From assembly GCA_003427395.1 (NCBI GenBank), contig BFEA01000163.1:2614742-2635487 (forward strand): 20,746 nt of DNA. The letters run 5' to 3'. The notes beneath the pieces are model-generated. The model had not been told where the DNA came from. It worked only from the letters and a program-made list of their open reading frames with translations, and did no database searches. How positions within the stretch are numbered: position 1 is the first letter of the stretch; every line of letters begins with the position of its first letter. The stretch comes from Chara braunii (lineage: Eukaryota > Streptophyta > Charophyceae > Charales > Characeae). Positions 10,171 to 20,673 of this stretch are shown here, in pieces. The position numbers and the translations under genes were made by a program.

Positions 10171-10338
10171 CCAGTCTCTCCCTTCCTTCAAAAAGGACCA
10201 TCAGACTCCTACTCACAGGTACCCGTGTCTGATGGCAAGGAAGGGACTTATGACCTTCTACAAGAGGGTGATAAGCCTCCTACCAAAGTGGTCGTGGATT
10301 GCCCCTTCTTTGGGGTCCTACTACGCGGCGGTTAATAG
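10171..10338 (+). CDS. Short open frame, unrecognised
   Basis: 55 codons between in-frame stops with no Met at the head. The translation has a Lys/Asp/Glu/Pro-containing middle and a VVVDCPFFGVLL segment. An overlapping frame (10232-10459) is Arg/Lys-rich and equally unsupported. One of these may be a coding relic; I cannot choose. Confidence 0.2.
10179..10246. repeat. Inverted repeat
   Basis: GTCTGATGG (10227-10235) followed by AAGGAAGGGA is the reverse complement of TCCCTTCCTT (10179-10188) and CCATCAGAC (10198-10206). The left arm carries about 9 extra bases in its middle. The loop is about 20 nt. Confidence 0.6.
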
Positions 10339-10468
10339 GTCACACCCGCAGCAGAACAAAATGCGAAGGGCCGGTCAGTCTAGGCTACCCGTTTACGAAC
10401 GTGATTCAAAAATGGAACCATTCGTTCCCCCCCGATATGACAAGAGGAAAAATAAGTAAAAGGAATAG

Positions 10469-10500
10469 ATAATAATAATAATAATAATAATAACAACAAT
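10469..10500. repeat. ATA/AAT trinucleotide microsatellite
   Basis: A run of AAT-type triplets decaying into ACA. Confidence 0.9.
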
Positions 10501-10747
10501 AAGGAAAATAAAACAACACTTCAAAATTATCTTGCGCCACGATGTCATTAAAGACCATCAAATCTCGAGGAACTAAAACAACGATCTAGATTTAGTGTGG
10601 CGTCAGAGTTTCCATAGTACATGAAAATGGAAGGGAAACAGTCAGTAGTCTAGCCAAACAGATGGAGAGTTGTGTGCATGGAAATCTTGCACTCACAGTT
10701 CGGAGGGAAGCTTAGTCACACGCATTGCTTACCCTATCTATTGGGTC
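10501..10747. other. No gene seen
   Basis: No convincing frame, repeat or RNA gene apart from the adjoining T-arm-like sequence. Confidence 0.4.
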
Positions 10748-10764
10748 GTTGGTTTAAATCCAAC
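10748..10764 (+). other. Isolated tRNA T-arm-like hairpin
   Basis: GTTGG and CCAAC pair perfectly around TTTAAAT, close to the TTCRANN T loop. The following CTAAGGA has only a partial acceptor partner upstream and no D or anticodon arm can be drawn, so a tRNA gene is not supported. It may be a tRNA or SINE relic. Confidence 0.2.
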
Positions 10765-11283
10765 CTAAGGAGATTTTATTTGTTCAAATATACGATTGAC
10801 CGACATTCTACTCTAATCAGACGCAGATATGAAGCGTGACGCTCAACTTTCCATCTTCTTTCCCTCTTCCTTTTTTTTTCCTTACTAATAGTGACTGTCG
10901 AGAACGCGTCTATCCCATAACCCGGCTGCAAGGGCCCGACGTGCAGTTCAAAAGACTGCTCTGGACTTTCGCTATCTTATCCTGGGCGAGCTCGACGACT
11001 ACCATGACCACAGACCGGTCGTGCTCTGCTGTATAGCAGGGCGCCGAGCCTGCATGGATCAATGGAAAGTCCAGTGGGGCACCTACACCTTTTTGTCGTG
11101 GGAGTGCCGACTGGACCAGGCCTGCAACAGAGTGCTAGCAGTTCCACTGCTTAGGGGAAGCCATCCGTGTGTAAGGAGTGTTTGGTTCATCGCAGAGATT
11201 CGTGAGTCTGGTGCACCGCGAAGAGGGGGCAGTCCATGAGTAGGGTGAGCCTGGTTCACCGCGGAGGACCGAGACACCGCGCC
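10765..11283. other. Possible extension of decayed LINE DNA; no intact gene
   Basis: 10890-11280 is GC-richer. The plus frame has a DHRPVVL motif near 10997-11020 that faintly recalls the end of a LINE endonuclease domain, but it is on the strand opposite the neighbouring RT, so either an inverted piece or chance. A direct repeat of GTGAGTCTGGTGCACCGCG-like text occurs near 11201-11220 and 11243-11264. Confidence 0.25.
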
Positions 11284-11611
11284 CTACGACACCGCGAGTG
11301 CTTCCATAACTGCTACAAACAAGAAGGGAGTGATAAGATCACCTTGTCGCACCAACCATTGAAAGTGGATGGTCGGGGCCAGATTGCCATTCACTTGCAC
11401 TCTGGTGGTGGCATAGTAATGGAGTATTTGTACACCTCGTTGGAAGCTCCAGACATTTGAATAGGAATACTCGGTCCACGTGGTCATATGCCTTCTAAAA
11501 ATTAATGAAGATGAATGCGGCGTTATGCTCAGACTGGCATGAGAGTCTTATCATCTCGTTAATGAAAATAGTATGTTGTCCTAAATCTTCCTATTATGGA
11601 CAAAACCAATT
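11284..11611 (-). pseudogene. LINE reverse transcriptase fragment
   Basis: Two overlapping minus-strand frames carry successive non-LTR RT motifs. Frame A (11611-11444) has a QHTIFINEMIRLS-like helix, then an NF-x-KAYDHVD motif (KAYD at 11483-11494), with x converted to TAG at 11495-11497. Frame B (11487-11284) has VNG, then a VRQGD motif (RQGD at 11338-11349) and a PFLFVAVMEAL motif, the usual order of the fingers/palm region before the YADD box. The frameshift is near 11440. The catalytic DD box, endonuclease and 3' end are absent, so only about 110 of some 500 RT-domain residues remain. The order of motifs makes the LINE call fairly secure; the clade is not resolved. Confidence 0.72.
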
Positions 11612-12040
11612 TATGATGGGTGTATGTCATCGATATTTTCTATGACCTTTATCATCCTGCAATAACCCATGTTGGATGCCTCATGGAAAGTTACACTCGG
11701 ACCCGGGCTGAAGGGGTAAGAGAACCCACATAAGGATTCAGGGCCTTGGCAGGCTTGGCGAATTACAGTTGACTAAAAGTCAAGTGTTGGATCCCCAACC
11801 GTCAAAGTCCAAAAATACCCAGCCTAGGTCGCGGGTCAAACGCACACACTTGTTTGTATGCAGGTACCCAGACAACATCAGGACCAAGGGGAAATCTGCA
11901 ACTGTACAATTCAGGCCCTTGACCGCGAGTCAATTTGTACGACTGTGGGAAGGACACCTGAGACCCGAAAGCCTCGTCAAACACTATTTAAGGTTGGGTC
12001 TCCAGGAAGTCAACATTCAGTCTTGCTATGTTGCTTGAAC
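11612..12040. other. No supported gene
   Basis: The plus frame at 11769-12038 (89 codons) has ordinary composition in its second half but no family motif. Confidence 0.35.
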
Positions 12041-12118
12041 GTTGGCTTGACTCTAAATCGATGCTGGCATTGACGTTGGCTTGACACTGGCGAGACGCTG
12101 GCTTGACGTTGGCTGTGC
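12041..12118. repeat. Short degenerate GACGTTGGCTT repeats
   Basis: GACGTTGGCTTGAC-type text recurs three to four times at irregular spacing of 12-40 bp, immediately before the larger minisatellite. Confidence 0.5.
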
Positions 12119-12183
12119 GCAGGCACTGTGGATGAGTCAGGATGACGACGCGGGACTGTGGTAGCATGCTAGCGCCAGACATT

Positions 12184-12464
12184 GCTGAAGTGGCGCTGCA
12201 ACCTGTCTATCCTGCTGATGTGGCACATGCCACTTATCTGCATTGCTGATGTGGCACATGCCACTTGTCTGCATTGCTGATGTGGCGCATGCCACTGGTC
12301 TACATTACTGATGTGGTGCATGCCACCGGTCTACATTGTTGATGTGGCGTTGCCACCTGTCTACATTGTGTTGCTAAGGGTGCACTGCCACCTATCTTCA
12401 TTGATGATGTGGCGCATGCCACCTGTCTCTACATCTGACGTGGCATTGGCCACGCTGTCTACAT
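12184..12464. repeat. 31-bp minisatellite, about 9 units
   Basis: Units start at 12184, 12214, 12245, 12276, 12307, 12338, 12368, 12403 and about 12434. The central four are exactly 31 bp. The consensus is GCTGATGTGGC-CATGCCAC-TGTCTACATT. Most units hold a GTGGC...GCCAC dyad, giving a small cruciform or binding-site-like element. Outer units are more diverged. Confidence 0.85.
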
Positions 12465-12885
12465 GAGGTGACTGGTTGCGACGAGGAGGGAAATCGGGAT
12501 CTGTGGATGATTGGGATCGGCTACTCACCTGAGGTTGACGTCGTTACCGTAATATGTTGTTGTCTTCATGGTCTTCACGAGATAAGGGTGCCGCGTGGCA
12601 CTTCTGTGTGATCAGGACTTATGATACTTGTTATCATGTACTGGTTGATAACGTGGAGGATAGAGGAAGCCCGGTGACGAAGTGGGGTTTGATTGGATTA
12701 CTCGTGGGTGATCATTGTTTATCTCTTCCACCTTCTCCTCTGTCTATTCCCCCTCCACTCTCTTCGTCTAATGGTTACGAGATATTGTTTCAGATATCAC
12801 TTCCGGTTAACTGGAAACTTTGTGCAGATCTGAGACTACTTGTGCTTGACATTTGATGAGTATCGGTCAGACTGAGTTCATTACA
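12465..12885 (+). mobile_element. Probable 3' part of an LTR
   Basis: The inference rests on the primer-binding-like motif just downstream: the LTR would end with CA at 12884-12885, then a 3-nt spacer, then the motif at 12889. A pyrimidine-rich stretch at 12720-12770 looks like a plant leader or R region. The left boundary is not defined and may include the minisatellite (U3-like). An open frame of 100 codons at 12554-12856 shows no protein family and is probably incidental. No second LTR copy was found in the window. Confidence 0.4.
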
Positions 12886-12888
12886 ATT

Positions 12889-12900
12889 TGGTATTGGAGC
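12889..12900 (+). promoter_or_regulatory. tRNA-iMet-type primer-binding site
   Basis: TGGTATTGGAGC matches 10 of 12 bases of TGGTATCAGAGC, the complement of the initiator Met tRNA 3' end used by many plant LTR elements. It follows CA plus the ATT spacer typical of such elements. Confidence 0.45.
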
Positions 12901-12936
12901 ATACTCCTCCATCTCAATTTGCTGTCAGGTGTTAAC

Positions 12937-13402
12937 ATGGCACCCAAGTAAGTGGGAGGTGTTGCATGTGCAGGAAGAAACGCGTTAATTAACGCGCGCG
13001 GTTGATACCGCAAGTCTATACATGTAGTATGACACATGCGTGCAGCCTCCCTTGAAGGTGATGACATGGCTGCATTGAAGACTTCGAGATACCGGCAAGA
13101 GCTTCCTTTTCAGGTCCTTGACATGCTAACATGGCAGACTCTTTCGAGCTGTTATGTTGGCATTCCAGAGGTAACACAGGGCATGCATAACACACTGCTG
13201 AGGGTGAGGTGTTGATTGATTGTACTGTTTCTGCAGATGGTACAGTCGTGGAGGAAGGAAGCTAACAATTAGTTGTGTTGTTGTGTTGGATGATCTACTC
13301 ACCAGTTGGTTGTTCTGTGGTTGCGGTGCATACTCACCTGTGTGTTGTTGTCTTAATCACACTGGCCGCGGCTGCGGTAATAGAACAGACAACAAAAGTT
13401 AG
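12937..13402 (+). CDS. Possible spliced short ORF after the primer site
   Basis: ATG GCA CCC AAG meets TAA at once when unspliced. A donor-like AA|GTAAGT begins at 12948, and an acceptor TGTTTCTGCAG ends at 13236. Joining them removes about 289 nt and gives a frame of roughly 59 codons ending at 13402, Gly/Arg-rich then Cys-rich. It may be the remains of a Gag start or chance alignment of splice-like motifs. No family recognised. Confidence 0.22.
12981..12996. repeat. 16-bp perfect palindrome
   Basis: CGCGTTAATTAACGCG is its own reverse complement. It lies in the putative intron or leader region; role unknown. Confidence 0.9.
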
Positions 13403-13571
13403 ATTTAGAAATTGAGAACCTTTTTCTTTGATTATCTGTCTTGAATACTTCTTGCTGTAAGAGTTGCTTGTGCCGTGGAATTTACTATTGTTTTCTTATT
13501 TTATTTATTGTGTGGCATTTACACCTTGGGGAAAATTACTTACCTTTTGAAATGCATGCGTGCCTCTATTC
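13403..13571. other. No gene seen
   Basis: AT-rich sequence leading into the T-run. Confidence 0.5.
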
Positions 13572-13595
13572 TTTTTTTTTTTTTTTTTTTTTTTT
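13572..13595. repeat. T homopolymer (24)
   Basis: Could be the poly(A) tail of a minus-strand retroposed copy whose body lies at higher coordinates; this is inference only. Confidence 0.9.
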
Positions 13596-13630
13596 GAAAC
13601 GTGCTCCATCTATTGGTGGGGAGCAACACC

Positions 13631-13707
13631 TGCTGGAAACCGGGTCCAGCATCCCATAGATACAACCATATCCTCACAAATTGGCACGAACTGGGAACCG
13701 GGCCCAG
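13631..13707. repeat. Paired hairpins with a compensatory change
   Basis: A direct repeat with 58-bp offset. Copy 1 has stem TGCTGGA/TCCAGCA (13631-13637 and 13645-13651) around loop AACCGGG. Copy 2 has CTGGG/CCCAG (13691-13695 and 13703-13707) around the same loop. The A-T pair of copy 1 is G-C in copy 2. Each is followed by a variant of GCATCCCAT. Confidence 0.7.
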
Positions 13708-13715
13708 CGTCCCAT

Positions 13716-14019
13716 GACGAGTAAGTCATCAGAAAATTTCATGACAATGAGACTCAGAACCTACTAGGAAAGTCTAATTGACCTAAAGGTGGAATTTGGA
13801 AATTGAGGTACCGGGGCCCTTACCCGGCTTTGGCTCAAAGAATTTGGAGCTACTTCAGACCTTTTTTGTAAGGAACTTCAGAGTTAAGCAAAATCCAGAA
13901 AAAACTTGGGAATCCACCAACAGTCCTCTTTACCTCACTCCAACAAGACTTACTGCAGCAAAGCCACCATCTCTACTGCTGCTATGCCCTATTTCTGTCC
14001 TACCAGCTAGCCCCTTCAC
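13716..14019. other. No supported gene
   Basis: Part of a 202-codon frame (TTG-started, 13796-14404) that is Pro/Ser/Thr-rich. It runs into the tandem array and has no motif, so I treat it as compositional. Confidence 0.4.
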
Positions 14020-14039
14020 TAGCAGGACGCGTGATACCT

Positions 14040-15330
14040 TTCTCTCTCTCACCTCAATCCCTTACCCGTTACTCAGAAAAAAAACGGGAATAGACTGCAG
14101 AAGTCCTACAAAAGCCCCAAATCCCGCAAAATCCCTAACAAAACCTTCCAAGGATCTCCAACACTGTCCTACTCCCTCCCGAGCTTTCCAGGCCTCACAC
14201 CCCCCATCCTGCTGGGTTACAGGGCAATACAACTCACCCCAGCTCCGGCCAGCGTCGTCCCAGCAGCAACCCTTGGTTGTCCCGTGGAGTGCTCCCCCAA
14301 AGCACCCCCAGATCTCTCTACCAGGCCTCATGCTCCTGCGTCAGCAGGTTACAGGGCAACACCCCAGCACCGGCCAGCGTCGTTCTGGCATCGAACATCC
14401 TTAGGTCACCGAGTATTACAACCCCGAAACCACCTAGAAGAAATTGTCAGGAAACCCCAGGATCCAGAAAACATTATTAAGACAAAACAGACTACCCCCT
14501 TTTTTAAACAGGCTTTGACTAAGTAAAAATTTGTAATCGAAAACATAGGAATAGACCTAGCGGGTCCTACAAATGCTCAAAACCCCTTGAAATCCCTAAC
14601 TCCCCTTCCGAGGCATTCCAACACTGTCCTACTCCCTGTCGAGCTCATCCAGATCTCACACCCCACATCCTGCTAGGCTACAGGGCGGCACAACTCCCCC
14701 CAGCTCTGACCAGCGTTGTCCCAGCAACAACACTTAGCTATCCAGTAGGATGCCCACCCCAAAGCATCCCCAGATCTCTCTATCAGGCCTCATGCTCCTG
14801 CATCGACAGGTCACAGGGCAACACCCCAACTCCAGCCAGCGTCATTCTGGCATCGAACAGCCACAGGTCCCTGAGTATAACAACATCAAAAACCGCCTAA
14901 GAAGAGTCGCTAGGAATCCCGAGAGCCCAAAAGCATTCTTAAGACCCCCGAACAGCCATCCGTAAAAGAAAAAGGGGGGTCGAAACTAAATACCAACCAT
15001 CATAAAATCCCCCCCTCAACCCAAGAGCCGTCGGTCTCACTTGGTCTCATACCCCCTTCTGCTTGGGTAACGGGGCACCGCAACCCTCCCCAGTACCGAC
15101 CAACCTAGTTCTGTCGGACAGGAAGTGCCTTCCTCCCTCGACAATTCCCATAGCGACAAACCCCTAAACAGGTTACAGGGTCAGAACCCCGGCGCCACTT
15201 GTGTTGAACGATCTGGTTATGCCTTCCACCCTCGACATAATTCCATGGGCCTCAAGCTCCTCCTGGGTCACAGAGCCAAACTCTAGCACCGGCCCATGTC
15301 ATCCCAGCCTCGTCCTCCTGACCAACTCAC
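14040..15330. repeat. Higher-order tandem array, 2+ units of ~480-500 bp
   Basis: 14085-14490 and 14545-14955 align along their lengths with scattered changes: shared CCAACACTGTCCTACTCCCT, AGATCTCTCTA-CAGGCCTCATG and CTGGCATCGAACA. Within each unit a sub-repeat GG-TACAGGGCA...CCGGCCAGCGTCGT occurs twice, about 130 bp apart. Further decayed sub-repeats lie near 15065, 15170 and 15266, giving about seven in all. The DNA is C-rich. Frames differ between copies, so coding is unlikely; a satellite or an LTR/noncoding part of a retroelement is possible. Confidence 0.75.
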
Positions 15331-15834
15331 CTTCACCAACACCCTTCCTCTGATTGAATGTCGCCTTCCCACCTTCCATCATCCCCTTTTTAATTCCCCC
15401 CCTCCTTCCTTGATCAAAATCAGAAACGACATCAGGAATGCATCCGGAACTTATTGAGAATTAAAGTTTAAAAAAGAAATTGAGAAACTGGCTAAGTTCA
15501 AAGCATGCCTTGGATCACAGCAAAAGCCATAGAGCATCGATATTTACGATGATTATCTGAGATGTCAAGAGCCAGACTTGCGGTTGTATGGAATCAGAAA
15601 TTTTATAGAAGTTTTTATAGGAATTTATTTGAATTGAGATGTCCAAAACCGGGCTTGTGATTGTACTCGGTTCATACCTCTTTTTTTCCCCCCATTCCTC
15701 TCACTGTCTATGTCGATGAAGAAGGGGGGGAATTAAAGACTCGTGGCTAAATTGAAGCAAGAAGACTGATTTTGATTGACTTTCTCCACCAGTTTCTCAG
15801 TGAGGTACACGGCGCCGGTTCATAAATTAAACAG
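15331..15834. other. Leader-like region before gag
   Basis: No gene. A direct repeat with 76-bp offset (TGAGATGTC...GGTTGTA near 15560 and TGAGATGTCC...GATTGTA near 15636). A G-rich AAGGGGGGGGAATTA lies near 15722. A 5' LTR and primer site for the following gypsy element should lie upstream, but I could not identify them with confidence. Confidence 0.45.
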
Positions 15835-17430
15835 TTGATTCACGATCGATTCAATCTGCGCGCCGTAGAAGGTGAATTGAAAGTCGCAGAGACAACCATT
15901 CAAATGATGGAGACCGGTAAGAGGGTCGAGGACTTCATGAAGCAAGGGCGAATAACCCTTGACCGGTATGTCCCCGGGAATCTAGATAAGATGGAACAGG
16001 AAAGAAAGAAAAGAAAAGAAAAGGAAAAAGAAAAGAAAGTAGAACCGCAATTATCTGTGGAGATAATGGAGGAGAATGTCGGACAATTAGAAAACATACT
16101 GAGAGAAGGAATGAGAAAGATCGAAGAATTTCAGAGACAACAAGAAGCGCAAGAAGAACAAGAAGAAAGAATCATGGATGAATTAAGGCAAAGGTTTCAT
16201 TGCGAAGAAGCAAGCAATGAGTCTGCATCCATTCGACAGTCTATTATGGTCTACCTTTTATATATTGAGAAGAAGACTGATGACAACACTACCTCATTGG
16301 AGACAATGACAAGACTCTTGAAATGGAAAGACAAGGTAGGAACTAAAGAGGAGACCAGGGGGGAGGTAGTGAAGAAGGAACCCCATAAAAAATTAATGAA
16401 GAATGCATTGAAGCGAGTTACGGAGAAACCCGAAGGTTCTAAGAAAGAACTTGGGAAACCGAGAGAAAAGAAAGAAGAACCCGCCAAGAAAGAAGAACCG
16501 GCGAAGGAGACAAAAAAACCGAAGAAAAAAGAAAAAGTGAAAATTAAGTTGTCGTTTACTCACAAGAACAAGAAAGATGAAAACTTGTTGTTGTGGATCG
16601 CGGAGATCCTAACTTATTGCGGCACCGCTTCAGTCGAGCCAGAGAGTCAGGTGGCCTTCTCCACGTCATGTCTGGGGGGAGTGGCCAAGGAGTGTCACTG
16701 AGTGTTGTCCGAAGTCAACGTTGTTGGCTTCGAAGATGTCGGTAAGTGGACTAAGACCTTCAACCCCAAACAATTTCTCCAAAAGATGAAGGAGAAGTTT
16801 CTTGACAAGACGACGACCGACAAAACATTTGATGAGCTCACCACAATAGGTCAGAAACGTTGAACTTCCGTGAATGCGTTGTCTCATGAGGTTAACCGTC
16901 TTTTGCAGGTACTTGGGTTGAACTTGGAGGACAACCAGGTCCTGTACATATACTCACGTGCACTGCCCGAGTCCATTGGCGGACAACTCGTTGCATAAGT
17001 CAAGTCTAAAAAGTATAACTACCGACAGTTTCACGATCTTGCTCTCCAACGAGAGCAAATAACCGCACAGGTGAAAGGTACGTATGCTTCGGTGGTGAAG
17101 TCGGGACCGGTTGGTGGGTATGGCAAGCGAGTCATTTGGCGACAAAAGTTTCAGAACCACATGCTTGTTGTTTTCGACGATGATACCGTAGAGAAATTAC
17201 CCCTCGACGAGTCTGAGGGAGGAGGAGGTAATGGCGGCAGTAAGTCCGAGAAAGGTGGTCAGAGTCAGTGGAAGAAGAAGAGGAGGCCACACTCGTTCCC
17301 TGAGCATCCCGACATCGCGTTCGGGAAGCCATGAGAAAAATTGAACATGACGCATGAGGAATGACAACCTAAGATGGACAATCGTCAGTGCCTCAAGTGT
17401 GGCACCGTAGGTCATGTGATAGCCTGATGC
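15835..17430 (+). pseudogene. gag: Ty3/gypsy Gag (capsid plus zinc knuckle), broken
   Basis: One reading frame throughout. The first 288 codons (to 16701; first ATG 15904) are uninterrupted: Lys/Glu-rich and coiled-coil-like, with a KKEEPAKE repeat near codons 215-235. The retrotransposon-gag capsid segment follows from about 16555 to 17050, with the helical pattern and NRLL/LPESIG-type text of the family. A CCHC knuckle (C-x2-C-x4-H-x4-C) lies at 17389-17430. Stops fall at 16699, 16861, 16996, 17332, 17362 and inside the knuckle at 17425; five of six are TGA. Gag packages the element RNA into particles. It lies directly 5' of protease in the normal order. The intact first half against a stop-ridden second half is notable. 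Confidence 0.85.
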
Positions 17431-17447
17431 CTACTTATCCGGAACCC

Positions 17448-18147
17448 AAAAGCGAGCAACCAGTAGGATTAGCATCTGCGCCTACTGAGTGGAGGGGTTT
17501 AGACCAAAGTAAAGGTAAGGCGCCTACAACCCCTTCTAACCCTTCGACTCTCAAGGCAGAGGATGACTCTTCTTCAGCCCATCGTCCAGAGCACCCTGGC
17601 ATTGTTTTTTGCTATGTCTCAGTAGATGATTCCCTTGATGAAATCGGCAATGAACTCATAGCACTTCGGAGTTCGTGAGCTAAGAAAGCAAAGACTAAGG
17701 GTGAGTTAATAATCGTAGATATTGAGATTGCGCACACACGAGTAAGTGCACTGTTAGATCCAGGATTGACGCGGTCTTATATCTTAGAAAAGACAATTCG
17801 AAAATTGCATCTGGGAACGAAGGTAAAGGATTTACCTCGACCTATCACGTTTATGCGGATTGATAAGAGCACGATCACTGTCTCTCAATACGTCGATCGT
17901 GTTAAATGTTACTTCAGAACGAAGGAACGAAAAACTCTTTGTACACGAGATATCCTTCCTAATTGAAAATAACCTGCATTTTGACATGATTCTGGGAGTG
18001 GATTGGCACGAAGAAACCGACCCAGAAGTCAGGTTCAAAGAAAATATTGTAAAACTAAAGGACGAAAAGTACGACTTTCGAGCGATAAAGTTGTACCATA
18101 GGACCATAGGTCAAGCTCTGGCTCTACCCTGTCTTTCTGTTGTATGA
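17448..18147 (+). pseudogene. pol: Gypsy protease and linker, broken
   Basis: The frame moves from Gag's to a second one near 17430-17450. A Ser/Pro-rich linker has a TGA at 17676. The aspartic-protease core follows: LLD-x-G at 17751-17765, where the family has Asp-Ser/Thr-Gly. Here the middle residue is Pro, which should abolish the active site. The downstream flap region and an ILG-x-DW motif (about 17992-18006) are present after a one-base frameshift near 17915-17935. This enzyme would cut the polyprotein. The order and spacing make the call firm, and it is clearly dead. Confidence 0.75.
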
Positions 18148-18950
18148 GTTACCCAACCTTCCCATTGATAGTCTCGAAAAAGAAGTTGGATCAGGATGTG
18201 ATGATGGTACTCATCAAGCAAGTAGGTGAGTGTTCCTCATCCTATCCTCCTTTTGTTGAAAAACTTCTCGTTGAATATAAGGAATTGTAGATTGAGTCGA
18301 CGGGAATCACTGAGCGTGATATTAAGCACACGATTGAGATTATTCCTGGAAGCAAGATTCCCAAGGGTCCCATCTATCGAATGTCTCATAGGGAACTTGA
18401 GGAACTGCATAAGCAACTGCAAGAACTTACTAACAAAGGATGGATTCGGCCCAACTCTTCTCCTTATGGTGCCCCTGCCTTATTCCTGCCTAAAAAGGAA
18501 GGTGAATTTCGACTATGAATAGATTATCGTGGGTTGAACTCCGTCACTGTGAAAAACGCGGAGCTACTTGCGCACATTCACGACCTGTTGGACCAGTTGC
18601 AAGGTTGCAGGTACTTTAGTAAGATTGATCTCAAGTCAGGGTAAGGTGGTTTCTGAAGATCAACACAAGACGACTTTCCAAACAAGGAAAAGGTCAATGA
18701 ATGAATTGTTTCGTGAATGGTTAGACCAGTTCGTAGTAGTCTATCTCGATAACATTCTAGTGTATAGTAAAACACTAGAAGACCACGAGAAACATCTATG
18801 AATGGTTTTGCAGAAGTTGCGTGAAGACAACTTTAAACTGAGCCCGAAGAAGTCTGAGTTTGCTAAGCCCGAAGTTTTGTGCTTAGGGCATATAGTGAAC
18901 GAAGAAGGACTAAGGCCTAAAAAAAAGAAGATTACAACAATTCAAGATTG
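18148..18950 (+). pseudogene. pol: Gypsy reverse transcriptase, deleted and mutated
   Basis: 18148-18644 reads as the RT N-terminal half: a KGPIYRMS segment, the GWIRPNSSPYGAP motif, FLPKKEGEFRL, IDYRGLN and FSKIDLKSG. Stops fall at 18288 (TAG), 18516 (TGA, just before IDYR) and 18642 (TAA). The frame then changes. DQHKTTFQTR at 18655-18687 is followed directly by MNELF, so about 25 residues including the PFGLTNAP motif are deleted. The catalytic box is YLDN (18742-18753) in place of Tyr-x-Asp-Asp. A thumb/connection follows (LGHIV), with TGA at 18799 and at 18949 before PPPKT, where the family has an invariant Trp. Nonfunctional several times over. Confidence 0.88.
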
Positions 18951-19656
18951 ACCCCCACCTAAGACTTTAACTGAGTTTAGATCTTTTCTAGGACTTGCTA
19001 GCTACGATAGGAAGTTCGTCAGAAACTTCTCCTTAATAGTTGCTCCTATGAGAAAACTACTGAAGAAGGAAAAACATTGGTTGGGGGACAAAAATTGTGA
19101 GTCATTATTTAGAAAGTTAAAGCATGTTCTGACTCACAACCCTGTCTTAAAGATTGTTGACCCTTCTCTTTCTTTCATTGTTACGGCTGACGCAAGTCAG
19201 TATGGGATTGGGGTTGTGCTACAGCAGGACGACTGTAAGGGATATAGACCAATAGAGTTTATGTCCAAGAGACTTCCGGCAGAGAAAGTGACCAATATCT
19301 TGGTCTCTGCACTAGACACCTAGAAACACTACTTGTTAGGGAGACACTTTATTGTCTATTCTGATCATTCCACTATAAAATGGATTAAGACACAACCTAG
19401 ACCCTCTGATAAGTTAGTGAGATGGTCCGCTTTCATCGATACCTTTGATTTTGAACAAAAGACAATCAAAGGAAAGTCTAATGTGGTTGTAGATGCCTTA
19501 TACAAACGTGCAGATTTCTTTGGAACAAAAATTTCCTATCTCGATATTGAGAATGAACTGAAAGAACAGATACATAAGGGTTATGAGAGTGATCTTATCT
19601 GGAGTCCTATCATTAAGACCTTACGCAAGAACCCTGAAATATTCCTAGAGTATTGA
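18951..19656 (+). pseudogene. pol: Gypsy connection domain and RNase H, broken
   Basis: The same frame as the RT second half. FRSFLGLASY opens the connection. The RNase H-like core has the first Asp in TADAS (19186-19197). The segment normally carrying the catalytic Glu (…AE..Y..E.E…) is shortened by about seven residues around 19280-19305. The SDH motif and VDAL (for ADAL) are present. TAG at 19321-19323 replaces the conserved Trp before KHYLLGR. RNase H would remove the RNA template. TGA at 19654 ends this open stretch. Confidence 0.85.
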
Positions 19657-20352
19657 ATAACTGATGACTTACTCTTCTTCATGGATAAAACCGAAGAGCG
19701 ATTATGTATTCCTCACAAAGAACAAATTAAGAGTTTAATCATTGGGGAATGTCATGACGCGGAAGGACATTTTGGTCTTAAGAAGACGTATGCCGATGTC
19801 CGAAAACGCTTTTAATGGAAAGGAATGAAAGAGGATTTTCTAACGTATGTCTTGTCTGTCAGAGGAACAAACCCATACATGAGAATTCGTTGGGACTATT
19901 GAGACCATTGCCTATTCCAAGTGATCCAGGTGAGTCTATCTCTATAGACTTTATGAGTGTCACTAAGAGTCGAAATGACAACAATTAGATAATCGTCATC
20001 GTAAATAGATTATCAAAGTATGTTATATTCATTCCTTTGTCTGTCGAAGCTATAACCGAACTGGTTATCCAAAAGTTTAAGATGCGATGTGTTTCTGAGT
20101 ATGGATTCCCGAAAACCATCGTCTCTAACAGGGATGTTCGGTTCACTAGTCTACAATGGCAAAAGTCGATGGAAGTATATGGCAGCAGGTTGACCATGTC
20201 GTTATATAGACATTATGAAACGAATGGCCAAACTGAGCAAATGAATCGTCTATGCCAACAGCTTTTGCGCATGTATGTCGGACCCAATCAAATCGATTGG
20301 GATGAGAACTTACCTAAAATTACTAGTGCTTATAATAACACTATACCTACGT
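19657..20352 (+). pseudogene. pol: Gypsy integrase, broken and 3'-truncated
   Basis: An HHCC zinc domain is present: His in ECH and GHF (about 19749-19773) and CLVC at 19848-19859, after a frameshift near 19840. TAA lies at 19813. The core has the first Asp in SIDFM (19947-19949), TAG at 19986, the second catalytic position changed to Asn in SNRD (20127-20129), and Glu in GQTEQ (20235-20237). Exactly 35 residues separate the last two, the DD35E spacing. The sequence is family-like through SAYNNT and then gives way to unrelated GC-rich DNA near 20345-20352, so the C-terminal part and 3' LTR are missing. Confidence 0.87.
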
Positions 20353-20484
20353 GGCACCCCAGGCCACGGATCCTGCGGCCGAGGAGGCCGACCGCGGGCC
20401 CACGGTCGAGACCGCGCGGCCGAGTTTCCACACGATCGCCCCAGGCCCAGGCGGGGGTGCGCGCGGGAATCTATGGCCCTGTTA
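20353..20484. other. GC-rich block of unknown origin
   Basis: An abrupt change from about 40% GC pol sequence to CpG-rich DNA with GGATCC, GGCCNNNNNGGCC, CCGCGG and GGGCCC sites close together, ending near 20480 with ordinary A-rich sequence. It may be a different repeat, a recombination junction or a chimeric assembly join. Confidence 0.55.
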
Positions 20485-20593
20485 AAAGAAAAAAATAAAA
20501 ATTAAAAAGTTGGGGGGGTATTTTGTTGTATGTGAGAAAAAACAAAAATAGAAAAAAATAAATATTGATTGATTGATAGTTTTTTTGATGGAG

Positions 20594-20633
<40 letters not shown>

Positions 20634-20639
20634 CGATTG
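20594..20639. repeat. GATT tetranucleotide microsatellite
   Basis: About eleven GATT units, the last interrupted by GATC. A short GATT run also occurs at 20567-20577. Confidence 0.95.
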
Positions 20640-20641
20640 GT

Positions 20642-20660
20642 GAGGGAGGGGTCCTCCCTC
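20642..20660. repeat. 8-bp inverted repeat
   Basis: GAGGGAGG and CCTCCCTC around a 3-base loop, between the GATT and CA tracts. Confidence 0.7.
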
Positions 20661-20671
20661 CCCTCCCCCCG

Positions 20672-20673
<2 letters not shown>
